From Agrocybe praecox (taxonomy: Eukaryota; Basidiomycota; Agaricomycetes; Agaricales; Agrocybaceae), in NCBI GenBank assembly GCA_964017145.1, contig OZ024852.1:1737945-1801944 (forward strand): DNA of 64,000 nucleotides. The letters are read 5' to 3'. The position numbers and the translations under genes are program-made. The notes beneath the pieces were generated by a model. The model was not told where the DNA came from. It saw nothing but the letters and a program-made list of their open reading frames with translations, and did not search any database. Positions 45,901-56,506 of the stretch are shown piece by piece (the first letter of the stretch is position 1; each line of letters starts with the position of its first letter).

Positions 45901-46072
45901 AAGCACTATGAGGCCATCACCGCCGCCCATTCTTCCCGCCCCAGTGTCTAGCGAACCCCGCAAATCCTCGACACTCTCTTCGATTAAACCAAACGAAGTT
46001 TCATCACAATCGACTACTACGAAGACTAGTGGCTTGTCGGCGCAAGATCTGTCTTTCTTCGAAGGTCTATAG
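42962..46072 (+). CDS. Large disordered protein with clathrin-adaptor-type motifs (AP-1 accessory-like)
   Basis: I do not recognise a folded domain. MEDPWANAWGDSSK begins a protein of about 975 residues, nearly all Ser/Pro/Thr-rich. It carries short acidic-Phe motifs typical of proteins that bind adaptor ears: DGFGTFETAVED near residue 185, DDEFSDFLSS, NDFDDFASPP, and the very end AQDLSFFEGL. A conserved-looking block is PPELLTSILHNFDELSSDLW plus GGFEGVSSGAVDV around the introns at about 43720-43960. A second, WKIVENAKEETPEENKKKPS, runs into GGLFSFFGRK. The FGxF/DFxDF pattern recalls aftiphilin and yeast Laa2, which work with AP-1. The last exon is one frame of over 2 kb. The trafficking role is inference. 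Confidence 0.6.
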
Positions 46073-46644
46073 GATCTAATCTGCACGTTTATTTAATGCA
46101 GTTATATATCAGCAGACCTCATGTGCTTTCAATCTTCATGGTATTACAATAAATTTATACAAGCCATGTGTTCGTTTATCACTATAGCTTGTAGAATCTC
46201 CTCGGAACAGTTGTATTCACTTTCAATTGTCATAACTCCGTACACCCATGCACAAAAGTACGAGCCTAGTTGAAGCTAAGCTAAGAGCGAGGTGTGAAGT
46301 TTGAACCAATCGGGGATGTATTTGGACGCCCCATCCATTTATATAACTTGCACAGGCACATGTCGAGCTTTGTCTTGATATGCCATCTCGTCACCGACAT
46401 CGCCAACGACGAGGCTATGATACAGCCTGGTTGATATAAGTGCCCTGACTATTCACTTGAATCAATACGCCACCGCACTCTCAAAGGCCGAATTCAGTGC
46501 AAAATCGAAGTAAGTGATACATACTAGAAACTCCATACTCGTAAATCGGCAATGGGTATTAACGTATTGCACTGCACCGTTTGCTCAGCGAACAACATCT
46601 TAGTCACTTGCATAAACATATCGCCTCGGACATCCTCTGTTGCA
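46073..46644. other. Intergenic
   Basis: 572 bp with no supportable gene. A TATA-like TTATATAA lies near 46335, but no start fits it well. Confidence 0.5.
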
Positions 46645-47130
46645 ATGAGCGGTTCATTTTTCGTCCCCCCACCTGACGAAGATCGACGACGTTATCCCAG
46701 AGTAACAGGATATCGGATTCTCGTCGTTGGTCTTACCGCTGGATTCGGCTTGTCAAAAGCGAAGCTATCTTATCAAGGTTATTCTACAGCACCCAATACC
46801 TTGGATTGGTTGTATGGTGTAGTGGCGTTCCTTATGTGAGTGCTCTGTTTCTGAATTTATACTGATGCGCCTAGTAGCGGCGCTGAGGGCGCTAAATTAA
46901 TGTCATATTGATTTATTTGCCGCACCTGCACAGTCTGTATTGGCTGGGTATATACGAAAGGCATGCAATGCATAATATGCCATGGATGTTCGAGATTGAC
47001 TACGCCTCTCTACTATGGCGGTTCCTCACACGCAAGAAACATAGTACAGGTATGTTTTTGCCCAATTCGTTTCTCATTAGACACATATCTCAAGCGCTAT
47101 ACTTACGTAGGATCATCCCGCCCAGATTAA
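46645..47130 (+). CDS. Small two-helix membrane protein, not recognised
   Basis: I do not recognise this gene. The ATG at 46645 gives MSGSFFVPPPDEDRRRYPRV, then a helix YRILVVGLTAGFGLSKAKLS and a second WLYGVVAFLILYWLGIYE that is completed exactly by a splice. The next part, HNMPWMFEIDYASLLWRFLT, is amphipathic, followed by RKKHSTGSSRPD and a stop at 47128-47130 after a second intron. Three exons give about 107 residues. If the second intron is not removed, the frame continues to 47237. The clean splices argue for a real gene. Confidence 0.55.
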
Positions 47131-47370
47131 TTCTGGAAACATGTCCGAGCCCATTCTGTATAGGATCTACTGACCAAAAGGACACGCGTACCAATACTGC
47201 ATTACATGTACTTTCATACGTAGTTGGCAGAAATTAAAGCCTTTTTCTGCCCTCCCGAGAAACATAGGACTGTAAGCGCAGTATCGCAATCGAAATAGCC
47301 AAATAAATGGAGTAAATATACGTATACTATTACAATGAAGAGGTGGTTAGAGGAGCGGGAGCTTTATGTA

Positions 47371-49454
47371 CTATTTTTTCCTAGTCTTCTTCCTGGTAGT
47401 AGATGTGGGGGTAACCGGGGGAGCAGGTACTTCGATTGAACCACCAGCTGCTTCCGATTCGACGCCTCCTCCCTGCTCGATTTTCGCGTGTGCATCCAAA
47501 GAGAACATCACATCCCGTAATTGGTCTTCGAGATCTCTCATTTTGGAAGAAAAGTTTTCATTCTCTCTCTCGGCCGTCTCTGCTTTCTCCCTCATCTTTC
47601 CCAGGTTTTTCATCAAACCTTCACTGACTGCGCGTTCTTCTCGAAGTTCCTTTTCCAATTTCCTAGCAACCTCTGCAACTTTCTCTGCCCGACTATCGGC
47701 TTTGGTCTTCTCCTTCAAGACCTGCGCCACCTTCTCTTCTTCTTCCAGACGAATGCGTTGTTCCTCTTCTCTGTTTCGTTCCTTTTCTCGTTGGAATTCC
47801 TCGCTCAATTTCTCGACCAATGCTTTGAGTTGGTCTACTTGTGTTTTTAATTCGGAAGTTTGTTCTTCATAGAACGATCTTTGAGAATCCAATTGAGATG
47901 TAAGGAGGTAGGAGTATTCGATTCCAATCGCTTCGATCTTTTCGGCGCTTAAAGCGTCTGCTTGACTTGGCCCAAGACCACCTTCCCGTGGTGTTGCTGA
48001 GACAGATGCGGCAGCGCTAGGAAGTTCAACAAGTTTGCCGTCTGCTTTGTTTTGTATCAAACGGTGTACATATCCATCACCAGCGTAGTCCCAAACCCGT
48101 TGAGTCTCGAGTTCAAGCGCATATAGATGTGTAGTTTCTTGGTAATGAGCTTGTGCATGAGCTTGGCCGTAACGGCCACATCCAATGTTCCCGCAGATCA
48201 GGCAAATCCATAAATTTGTAGTTGATGTGCATGTTGAACAAGAAGATTGACCCGAACTTGAGGGATCTGCAAATGGGATCGTACGAGCGGAGGTCGAGGA
48301 GGATGGGTGGGAAGATAAAAGCGTCTGAGAGTATCGGCATACTGGACAGCTAAAGAAACAATTAGCAATCTATCACTGATGCCTAAGAGTAACATGATGT
48401 GCACCGACTATCTCCCCATTTGCTTAGGCATGCACAGTGGAATGTGTGAGAGCAGGGTACAGTGATGAGACCTGTAACGGCCGAGTCCATCCTTTCAAGG
48501 CAGACTGGGCAAGTAGGCAATTCATACATATTCCCTTGTGCGCTTCCGATGCGAGAAATGGTTTGCGAAACAGTGTCTTCTACGTCAATCACAACCGATA
48601 GAACGTGGACAACATGGCAAATTTCTGGCTGATATGATCAGTTTATTAACACCTCAGAATTCACAGTAGATTGAAGCAGACCTCCATAGAGTTAAAAGGT
48701 TTCCCGTTATAAGCCTCAGCGAATTCGGCAGCATCTGCTGGATTTAGAAACTTGATGACAACCATAGAACGGTTGGGTGCAAAATCTCTGTAAAGATAGA
48801 TCAGAAAAGACCACGGCTTAACAAAAGATTAATATGCACCTGATTATTCTGAGATGCCCTATGCTGTCCACAGCTGGTGCGACGAAGGTAATAAAATCAG
48901 AAGGGGTCATCCAAGAAGGGACAGCTAGTACACCAAGCATGATTCCGTCAGAATTATCATCATCAATACCCTCTGTCAACGACATCTCTGCCACCTTGGA
49001 CTCGAGTTCTTCAAGTGTAGGTTTGCTATTTCCATCGCGGAAAACATGGACAGTCCCCTCTGGAAGGTTTGTTGTACCACTTTTGCTGCGAGTGTGTGGA
49101 ACAAATGTTGCTTCCACAGGTCCTGTATATCACAAAGAGTCAAAGGAAAGCCACATGCTTGTGATAGTCTCGGAACATACCACGAGCCTGGTTTTTATCT
49201 TTATTAGGGTGAGAAATAGAGCCCATGTGGTCAAAATCAATCCAATCAATTGTTATAGGCCCAAGCCTGTAATCCTTTTTTGATGCTGGCGGTCGAGATA
49301 AAGTGTTCCGTCGAACGGTAGACTTTGAGGAATGACTGGGGAGAGGCTGGAATAGAGAAGCTGGTATGAATGTATCGGGGGTGCGAGAAGTTGAAGGTCC
49401 TTTTGCAGTAGTTTCTGGATTCAAAGTTATACGGATGTGATAGCCACGACGCAT
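47371..49454 (-). CDS. BRAP/Etp1-type RING and UBP zinc-finger protein
   Basis: A probable E3 ubiquitin ligase; the human relative BRAP tunes Ras-MAPK signalling and the yeast one, Etp1, works in ethanol tolerance. The start at 49454 gives [14 protein letters not shown]. The N-terminal BRAP2 RRM-like domain has [50 protein letters not shown] and [20 protein letters not shown]. The RING is [40 protein letters not shown], with the last pair restored by splicing. The UBP zinc finger follows ([40 protein letters not shown]). A long coiled coil ([20 protein letters not shown] onward) ends in a basic tail RKKTRKK. All zinc ligands seem to be kept. Confidence 0.9.
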
Positions 49455-49607
49455 GGCATTGGTGAAGATTCAAGAAAGAAGAAATGTCAATTCATTAGTA
49501 GACGGGACCGACGCTCGCCAAGTGATGATATAATGTGTGGCTGTGAAATCTTCGTTCTCACGCTTAATTATAGGGGTTCATGACATCAGGCATACCAGTA
49601 CCTCGTC

Positions 49608-50552
49608 ATGACTTTCCGTTCGATTAGAGCCTCACATTCTTTGTCTTCTGCGGCATCAATATCGTTGACAAACCCTATAACTCCAAATACACTACAAACT
49701 CTGCGCCGACTATTGAAAAACAATGCTTATTCCGAAAGTACATCGTTCAACAGTGGGGGAACACGGAATGCCGCCGTTCTAATACCGTTTTGTAACGTGA
49801 ATAATGAACCGGGAATCCTCTTAGAAGTAAGAGCAAGGACATTGAGGTCACACTCGGGAGAAATTAGGTATGTAAATCCTTTCAAACGGTAATTGTCGTT
49901 GACCACTATTCACAGCTTTCCTGGAGGCAGAATTGACGACGTAAGTAAAGCATTCGATGTTAACTTCATCTCATTAAATATTACTCAGACCGATCCTTCA
50001 TTTATGCATGGCGCCCTTCGTGAAACACAAGAAGAATTAGGAATCGACCCAAGGCGCGTGGAAATACTTGGAGAAATCGGTCCTCCAGAATTGAATTTAA
50101 GGGGCAACATGATGGTTTATACATTTGTTGTAAGTCTCTTGACGTTGGCAGGAAGGCACTCAGACTGAACATCAGTGCCCCAGGGATTTGTACACTCTTC
50201 TAGCAGCAGGCAGGCTATTGGAGATGGACCCTTCCCATCACTGGATATAGAGGAAATTCGCTCCCAAGCATCACCATCAGAAGTCGCAACTACAATACAT
50301 CTCCCACTGAAGGCCTTCACATCTCCATCCCTGGTCCGCTCATCTCTATTTCGCGCAAAAACACCGTACTGGACTATAGATGTCACGGACATAGTTCGGT
50401 CTGTTCTTCCAGAGGAAGCTGTCACCAAGAAGACAGCGGAGGAAGAGTTCAAGGACGAAGTAGGCCCTGGCGTCAACGGACGCATAGAGGTTTGGGGATT
50501 AACAGGCTGGTACCTGTCATTATTAATGAAAACTTTACAAGTGTATCGATAA
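49608..50552 (+). CDS. Nudix hydrolase, coenzyme A diphosphatase type (NUDT7/8/Pcd1)
   Basis: It splits CoA or acyl-CoA into phosphopantetheine and 3',5'-ADP, in mitochondria or peroxisomes. The start at 49608 gives a Ser/Arg-rich N-terminus (MTFRSIRASHSLSSAASISL) that could target mitochondria. The CoA-diphosphatase motif LRSHSGEISFPGGRIDD is completed over an intron and leads into the Nudix box TDPSFMHGALRETQEELGID. Its spacing matches bacterial NudL and animal NUDT8. Then come LGEIGPPELNLRGNMMVYTF and, after another intron, SEVATTIHLPLKAFTSPSL and GRIEVWGLTGWYLSLLM. The C-terminal VYR is not a canonical peroxisome signal. Four introns. It diverges from BRAP, with 153 bp between the starts. 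Confidence 0.9.
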
Positions 50553-50593
50553 CAAGTCGGGGTATGAAAGAGAGAAACATAGTGGGCAGAAAC

Positions 50594-51309
50594 TTATCGT
50601 CTTTGCCGTAATGTGGTTGATTCCTCCATCGAAGTTGAGATTGAATGAGGTTCAATCGAACTGGAATTATCAGAAGGTTGCTCGATCTTCTTGTCGTAAT
50701 GAATCCTTGTTTTCGGTTTTTTGGAATGAGACCGACGCGACTGCCAGATCATATACAATCCTGCTTCAGAAATAGCCACCAAGATGGCTGCAAATAAGGC
50801 GAAAAGGACGCGCTGCAAGGCAATGATGAATCTGTAATACAAAGTCATTAGTTCCATGAACGTACCCATTCATTGTTCCACCCTGTCTTATCTGCAGCCC
50901 ACCATGTTGCAAAAGCGACACCTCCTATGCTGAGCAACGCGTTGAAAAGGGCTGTAATGCTCTTCTGTTCCTGTATTTTGTACGCTTCGATTTCTTCTGG
51001 TTCTTTGGGAGGAACGTAGCGGCCGAATTTACGCTCTGGCGAGGTCGTTGTGCCAGCCAGTAGGGCGATCATGGAGTAGTTATGGTGGTCCAAATTTTTA
51101 GACTTGAACAAATCTTGAGCTCGTTCGGAGCGCGCCCACTGAGAGATGGTATGAAGTACCCTGTACGGGATAACTGAAGGTAAAGGGTCTTCAAGATATT
51201 GTCCAAGGTCTTGTGCATTGGTCGTTGGTAGAAGGGGAAAAATTTCGCGCAAAGAGTGAGCCAGATGCGGCTCCAAAGAGACATTGATGTCGGTAGTAGA
51301 GGTGCTCAT
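50594..51309 (-). CDS. VMA12: V-ATPase assembly factor Vma12 (Vph2/TMEM199)
   Basis: An ER membrane protein that, with Vma22 and Vma21, assembles the membrane sector of the vacuolar proton pump. The start at 51309 gives a cytosolic N-domain: HLAHSLREIFPLLPTTNAQD, SVIPYRVLHTISQWARSERA, and the family stretch SMIALLAGTTTSPERKFGRY. Then come EIEAYKIQEQKSITALFNAL, the first helix LLSIGGVAFATWWAADKTGW and, after a 50-nt intron, the second RVLFALFAAILVAISEAGLY. The tail is short and basic-acidic. Two helices with cytosolic ends match Vma12. The ClC gene in this window is also linked to acidified organelles. Confidence 0.88.
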
Positions 51310-51490
51310 CGTCGCTGTAAAGATGAAACCTGTGTAAAGAGTTACGGCGACATGCTTTTCTTACCTCTGACAGATGTGACTTCATTTTTTTGATAATTGA
51401 CGTCAAAAATGCCATGATATTCTGTTATATGTAAGCTTAGACACAGGTTCCTAACGCAGACTCTTTCTCTCCCCCTTTATCCTCGTCGCC

Positions 51491-53757
51491 ATGCCTGTCG
51501 ATTTCTCTCAGGGTTTTGCTGTGGCTTCCCAATTCCGGCAAGCTTGCTCGGATTTCAACTTCAAGGACAAAAGTAGAACACGCTCTCTTATTGCGGTGCT
51601 TGATCTCACTGCCCAGTCGCTCGCTCAAAGCGAATCTATTAGGTCCGTTCAAATAAATTACATTCTTCTCGGCGTTATATAACCTCAGGTATCTTCTAGA
51701 ATACAGGCTGGAGAAGACCTCAAGCTTTGGGCTGATCTAAGGAAGTTATGGCGCGATCTCAGCCGGATGCAGCTTTCGTTTTGGGACAATGACGATTCCG
51801 AGGACGAGGATGAAGGTGGTCAGACCAGCAGAGGGAACGACCAAGAAGGCAGTTTACGTGCGGTGTGCATGAGCCTAGCCAAATTCACTAGGAACTTGGT
51901 GGCTGGCGTTCCCGGAAATCAGTTGCGGGCCTAGTGAGTACGAATTCTGATTATCTGTCTTCGTCATCATTATCGTCGCTTCGGGGACAATCTGCAAATA
52001 TTACGAAACATTACTGAACCACCATTCGGACTACAGCGACAATGAACCCGATATGCGAAGTCTGCTTCACTTCTACACATCGTGGTCTGCAATGGAGGAT
52101 AACGAGTGTGAGTTTTTTTTGTTTGATTTCTCCATAATCATCATTTTTTATGGTTTCATCACAGCCGTCGCTACAGCCCGTGTGCTAACACAGGCTTTGT
52201 CGAACACCGTCACCGCCAATGATGCGCTCGTAGCCAGATTATGGGAGACATACATGCATCTGCCCGAGGATCAAGTTGTGCTCATGTGCGTATCAGCCAG
52301 TCTCAGGTGTAAATCAATACTCACGTCCAGAAACAAGATAGTCGGCTGTTAGGATCTCCAGATGCCCGGACACTATTGACAACGTTGATTTTTATCTTGA
52401 ACTGTATTCACGGGAGCAAGAAAAGAGCGTGAGTCGGTCAGTCTATCTGAAGGGCTTATTTGACGCGTATGTATTTGGCAGACAACTTATAACCAAGACT
52501 CAAGTTGGTGTCCGCATATGCATCGTGCTACTTGATAATATGGTGCGCTTGCATGAGGCAGAAGAAGGCAGTGAAGGTGCAAAGGCTTTCGACGTTGGGT
52601 GAGTATCCCTCTCTGAAATGCTATGGACGTTCTAAAAATGAATTTAGTTACGCAATTTTTACTCAACTCATCGAAGGAGGTTTAGTGCCAGATCTATACA
52701 AGAAATTTGCTATGTCGGTCCACGCCGTTTTAACTTTATTGATGTGCAAGATCCTGACGACAGATCCAGAACAAATGAGATCGTTACCCCTCATCAAACG
52801 ACACTATTGAAACTGGTAGATTCATACCTGCAATCTACTCAAGTAAGTCCGACAAGCAGCCAATCATCCGAAATCTTGAAAATACATGAGATCCTTGGAT
52901 CTTTTCTGGCGAAACGATTTTTTACCATGTCGGGGTATGCTCAGAAAGCAATGCAAAGGTCACTTGGAATGTTGCCTTCCGAAAGAAATAGGTCCAACGG
53001 GGAAGAAGCTACCGGCTCTTCAGACTCAATATCCTCGTCGAATTCGACAAAGGAGGTTCCTTTATCGTCGTCGTCAGCGCAGTCAGGTTCTCCCGGCATT
53101 CCTCAAGAGCTTGATGTCATGCTACCCAAGGTTTGCGAAGCCTTAGTTCTCATTACTCAGTGCATAGTCACCATATGCCTGGAAGCTGATGAGCAACAGA
53201 CGAGGCTTGATAACGGATTTCCAAATTCTGGCCCGTTTACGAACATGAAGAACTATTTCATCCTTAAAAAGCATGCAGACATTGGTGTCATCGAAGACCT
53301 GATAGAGCTGTTACACCTCCTGGACGTATTTCTCCCCCGCATCAATTTTGGCAAGCCAGTAAACGCCGATGGGACACCGATTACAACGTCCCAATCTAAA
53401 GTGGCTGATAGTTCTGGTTTCTCGTATCTGAAGAGAGATTTAGTTCGTCTCTTGGGTGTTTTATGTCACGGCATAAAGGCGGTTCAGGATCGTGTACGGG
53501 AAGCAGGTGGCCTTCCCGTGATTATGAACCTATGCGTTATCGACGAAAGAAATCCATGTGAGTCGCCCACGTTGCACGAACGTAGACCACGATACTAATT
53601 TTCCACACAAGATCTTCGCGAACATGCGATCTTTACGTTGTCTAATTTACTGAAAGGCAATCCAGAAAACCAGAAATATGTGTACAGTGTCAAACCATCC
53701 CAAGAATGGGCTGAAGATGGGACGTTAAAGACGAAGGTTGGAGCAACTCTTAGATGA
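51491..53757 (+). CDS. Ataxin-10 / Ctr86 family protein
   Basis: Armadillo-like helical protein; human ataxin-10 has roles in cytokinesis and cilia, and yeast Ctr86 is essential. MPVDFSQGFAVASQFRQACS opens a set of helical exons: GEDLKLWADLRKLWRDLSRM, MSLAKFTRNLVAGVPGNQLR, RVLTQALSNTVTANDALVAR and LPEDQVVL. A large exon ends with YLKRDLVRLLGVLCHGIKAV and QDRVREAGGLPVIMNLCVID. The C-terminal family block crosses the last intron: ERNPYLREHAIFTLSNLLKG, NPENQKYVYSV, the most conserved part of ataxin-10. The stop is 53755-53757. A middle part (about 52980-53100) is a Ser-rich disordered insert. About eight introns; the early borders are approximate. Confidence 0.87.
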
Positions 53758-53911
53758 TGTGTGTGGGCTTATACATTCTCCTATCTTAATCTTCAATATG
53801 CTTGCATATGTATTATGAAATTACCTATCTACGTACACAAAAAAACCGATATTATTCATACAAAAAGGCAACGGGGTTAATGATGAAGCAAAGCTAACTG
53901 CAAACCAGCGC

Positions 53912-55687
53912 TTATTCGTCTTCGTCTTCGAAGGCGATTGCCCGTTTGCTTGTGACACGACGTACTTTGAATTCCTCTTCCTCTTCCTCCTCGCTCTCCA
54001 CATCCATTGCAGCGGCGCCTTCGTCATCATCAGAGTCATCATTCTCGACCTTCCTTTTCTTGCCGTCACTGCCTCGGGACCGTTTTTCGGCAGCAGCTCG
54101 CTTCTCCAAAGTTGCCTCCATCCTTTCGAGGTCATCCTCTCCGTCGTCGCCGTCTCTGGCACGCTTCTTGGAACTGCCACCGCCACCCTCCTCATCAGAA
54201 TCATCTGGTACAACGAAGTCATCCGCCTGATAGTCTTCTTCGCCCTTCTCCATACCGGGCTTACGCTTGGGCTTTCGAGGTGACCTATTCGTCCCAATGT
54301 CGTCGTCGTCTTCATCCGAACCCCCGCCGTACATGTCAGCGTGTTCCCCATCCTCGTCGTCACTCCACATAGGGCCTTCTGTTGAACGGCGGTAGTTCCG
54401 TCGCTTTCTGCTTCCGCCCAGACGCTCACCGTCGTCCACTCTTTTCTTTGTCTTCTTCGCGCTTTGCTTAATGAGTTCCATCTTCTCGCGCTCGGGATCG
54501 ATGGCCGAGTCAGGTGCCATTTTAAGTCTCGCGACCTGTTTATGTTTCTGTTCAACAGCGCGTACAAGCATCATATGTGTCTCAGATTGCATGCCAGTTG
54601 GCCGGAGACTCATGTAACCTGTAATGACTGCTTCAGATTGAAGAACCTGTGATCTTTTATGCTGTGCCACAAGGTATGTTAAACCTTGTGATTTTCCTGG
54701 GATCGCGGTAGAAGGTGTGGACGTGGGTTGAGACTGTGATTGGGACTGTGAGGGAGCACCTCCGATGGTTTGACGCACGACAGAAGCGGAAGTATCAATA
54801 GATTGATTGATGTCGAATAATTCCTTGCCTAAACGCAGGCTTAAAGTGCCATCCGACCAACGAATAACGCGACAATTCGATTCTTTAATCTGAGTATTTT
54901 AAGTTCATTATTATTAGTTATTCAGAGATTCATAACAAAACACTAACATCTTGGCCGTTCGCGTCTTTACCCCATCTCCAACGAAGGGTGTTTTCTACTT
55001 TAAGCTTGATGCTCATTGATTTTTCGCGTACCGAGTCTCCTTGAGCAAGTTCTTCGTCTTCTTGCTCAGGCCCAATATACGTGTCAGGGTGAAATGGTTT
55101 AGTATCCACTCTCACATAGTTTGGCATTCGGATGACCCAGTTCTATGTTTAAAGATGCACTCAGTTTTGTTAATTGCATCTTGATAAGATATGACTCACG
55201 TCACCATCGGAAGACTTTGGAACAGGTAAATTCGGAAAGCGGACTTCAGCTTCCTTGACTTCAACTGTTATTTCTGGGGGCGCGTCATCTTCTCCATATT
55301 CCAAAGCCTGTCTACGCTCGCGCTCTGGAGACAATAGACGTTCTGATTCCGGTCCAGATGCGATGGGAGACGAAGGTGCTCTGCATTCCGGGTAGATAGT
55401 AAGAAAATTATGTGGAAACACGGCAAGGTTCACAAAGGCTATACAAACCTAGCATGGCGTTGTTCCACAACATCATTATCGTTTCCAAAAAGGTCGGACA
55501 TTTCAGCATCAGCTTTCGCTTCGTCATCTTCGTCATCATCCTCATCCTCTTCCTCTTCTTCAGGATCGTTCTTTGCAGAAAGGGGCGTAGTCATTTCGAT
55601 GTCTTCGGAGAATTGACCATGTGTGGGCCGCATGTGACCCGGATGAGATTGTGGATAGTCGTCTAGAGCACCGGCAAGGCTGGACAT
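53912..55687 (-). CDS. LEO1: Leo1, subunit of the Paf1 complex
   Basis: A subunit of the Paf1 complex that travels with RNA polymerase II and supports histone modification. The start at 55687 (MSSLAGALDDYPQS) is chosen because the upstream in-frame start is non-ATG. An acidic region follows (DPEEEEEDEDDDEDDEAKAD), then the Leo1 core: VRFPNLPVPKSSDGDNWVIR, MPNYVRVDTKPFHPDTYIGP, LKVENTLRWRWGKDANGQDI, SNCRVIRWSDGTLSLRLGKE, LTYLVAQHKRSQVLQSEAVI and TGYMSLRPTGMQSETHMMLV. The C-tail is charged, alternating acidic (SDDEDGEHADMYGGGSDEDD) and basic stretches, and ends AIAFEDEDE at 53912. A short SQ repeat sits between core blocks. Confidence 0.92.
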
Positions 55688-56506
55688 GGTTCCCTGAAAG
55701 CTATGCAGCAATTGGGCGTTCGTTGAGCGTCAAAGTGAAGAGCGCGCGGGCAATGACAATAGTTTGAGAACGAGCGAAATTCTGATAGAACCACACGTGA
55801 GGAGGGGAATACCCGAATGGGGCAGCTTCACATGTTCGTGAGCCTTCGTGAGCCCATTGGCACAGCCAGTGTACTGGCCTGCATAGCTCTTTCCTTTCAA
55901 TCTCAATCCCTCTACTCTGCCCCATCTTTAAATGTACTGTATTTGAAGATAAAAATGCCCATGTCATATGTGCAATTCAACTCTTGTCAGTTCTATACAA
56001 GGTTGTGGTTTTTTTTTCCAACGATTTCGCAACTCGTGGTCTCCGGTAAATATTTCGCACAGAGCACCGCAATTTGTGCCGATGCTATGCTCTGACACGG
56101 CAGGCTATCTCCTTTGGGCGCGCGCATGTCAGGGTTATGCGCAGCCTCGTCCGTAGCTGTGCATTAAATCCTTCGAAAAACAGATATGGCCTTGAAATTG
56201 TACAATACTTGACTTCACGACAGCGCATCCCCTACCAACTTGACTGTTGGCGCCAAAAGTAGCCGTACGTTGCCTCTTCAGGATTGACATACTTCTCCCA
56301 ATGCGTCCAAACTTTTCCATTCGACTTTTCCCAACTTGAAGGCTGAGTAAATCCATCCTCTAAATGTTAGCGACGACACCGCGGCAGCGTTGATAGATTT
56401 CATTCTGCCTTACTCAATATGGATACCCCATCTGCCCTTCGGAAATATGTTCCAAGGACAACTGTATAAGTATCCTAAACTGCTGTGGAAACCTTCATTA
56501 TTCGCA
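55688..56506. other. Intergenic, LEO1 promoter and upstream of the duplicated family gene
   Basis: Holds an E-box at 55794. No gene seen. A possible earlier start at 56419 (MDTPSALRK) for the next gene has a plausible donor but is not my first choice. Confidence 0.5.
55794..55799. promoter_or_regulatory. CACGTG E-box
   Basis: ACACGTGA, 107 bp upstream of the LEO1 ATG. Confidence 0.45.

Noticed and set aside
43237..46086. Several minus-strand frames of 100-160 codons
   Set aside because: They are antisense to the Ser/Pro-rich AP-1 accessory-like gene, where biased codons suppress stops on the other strand.
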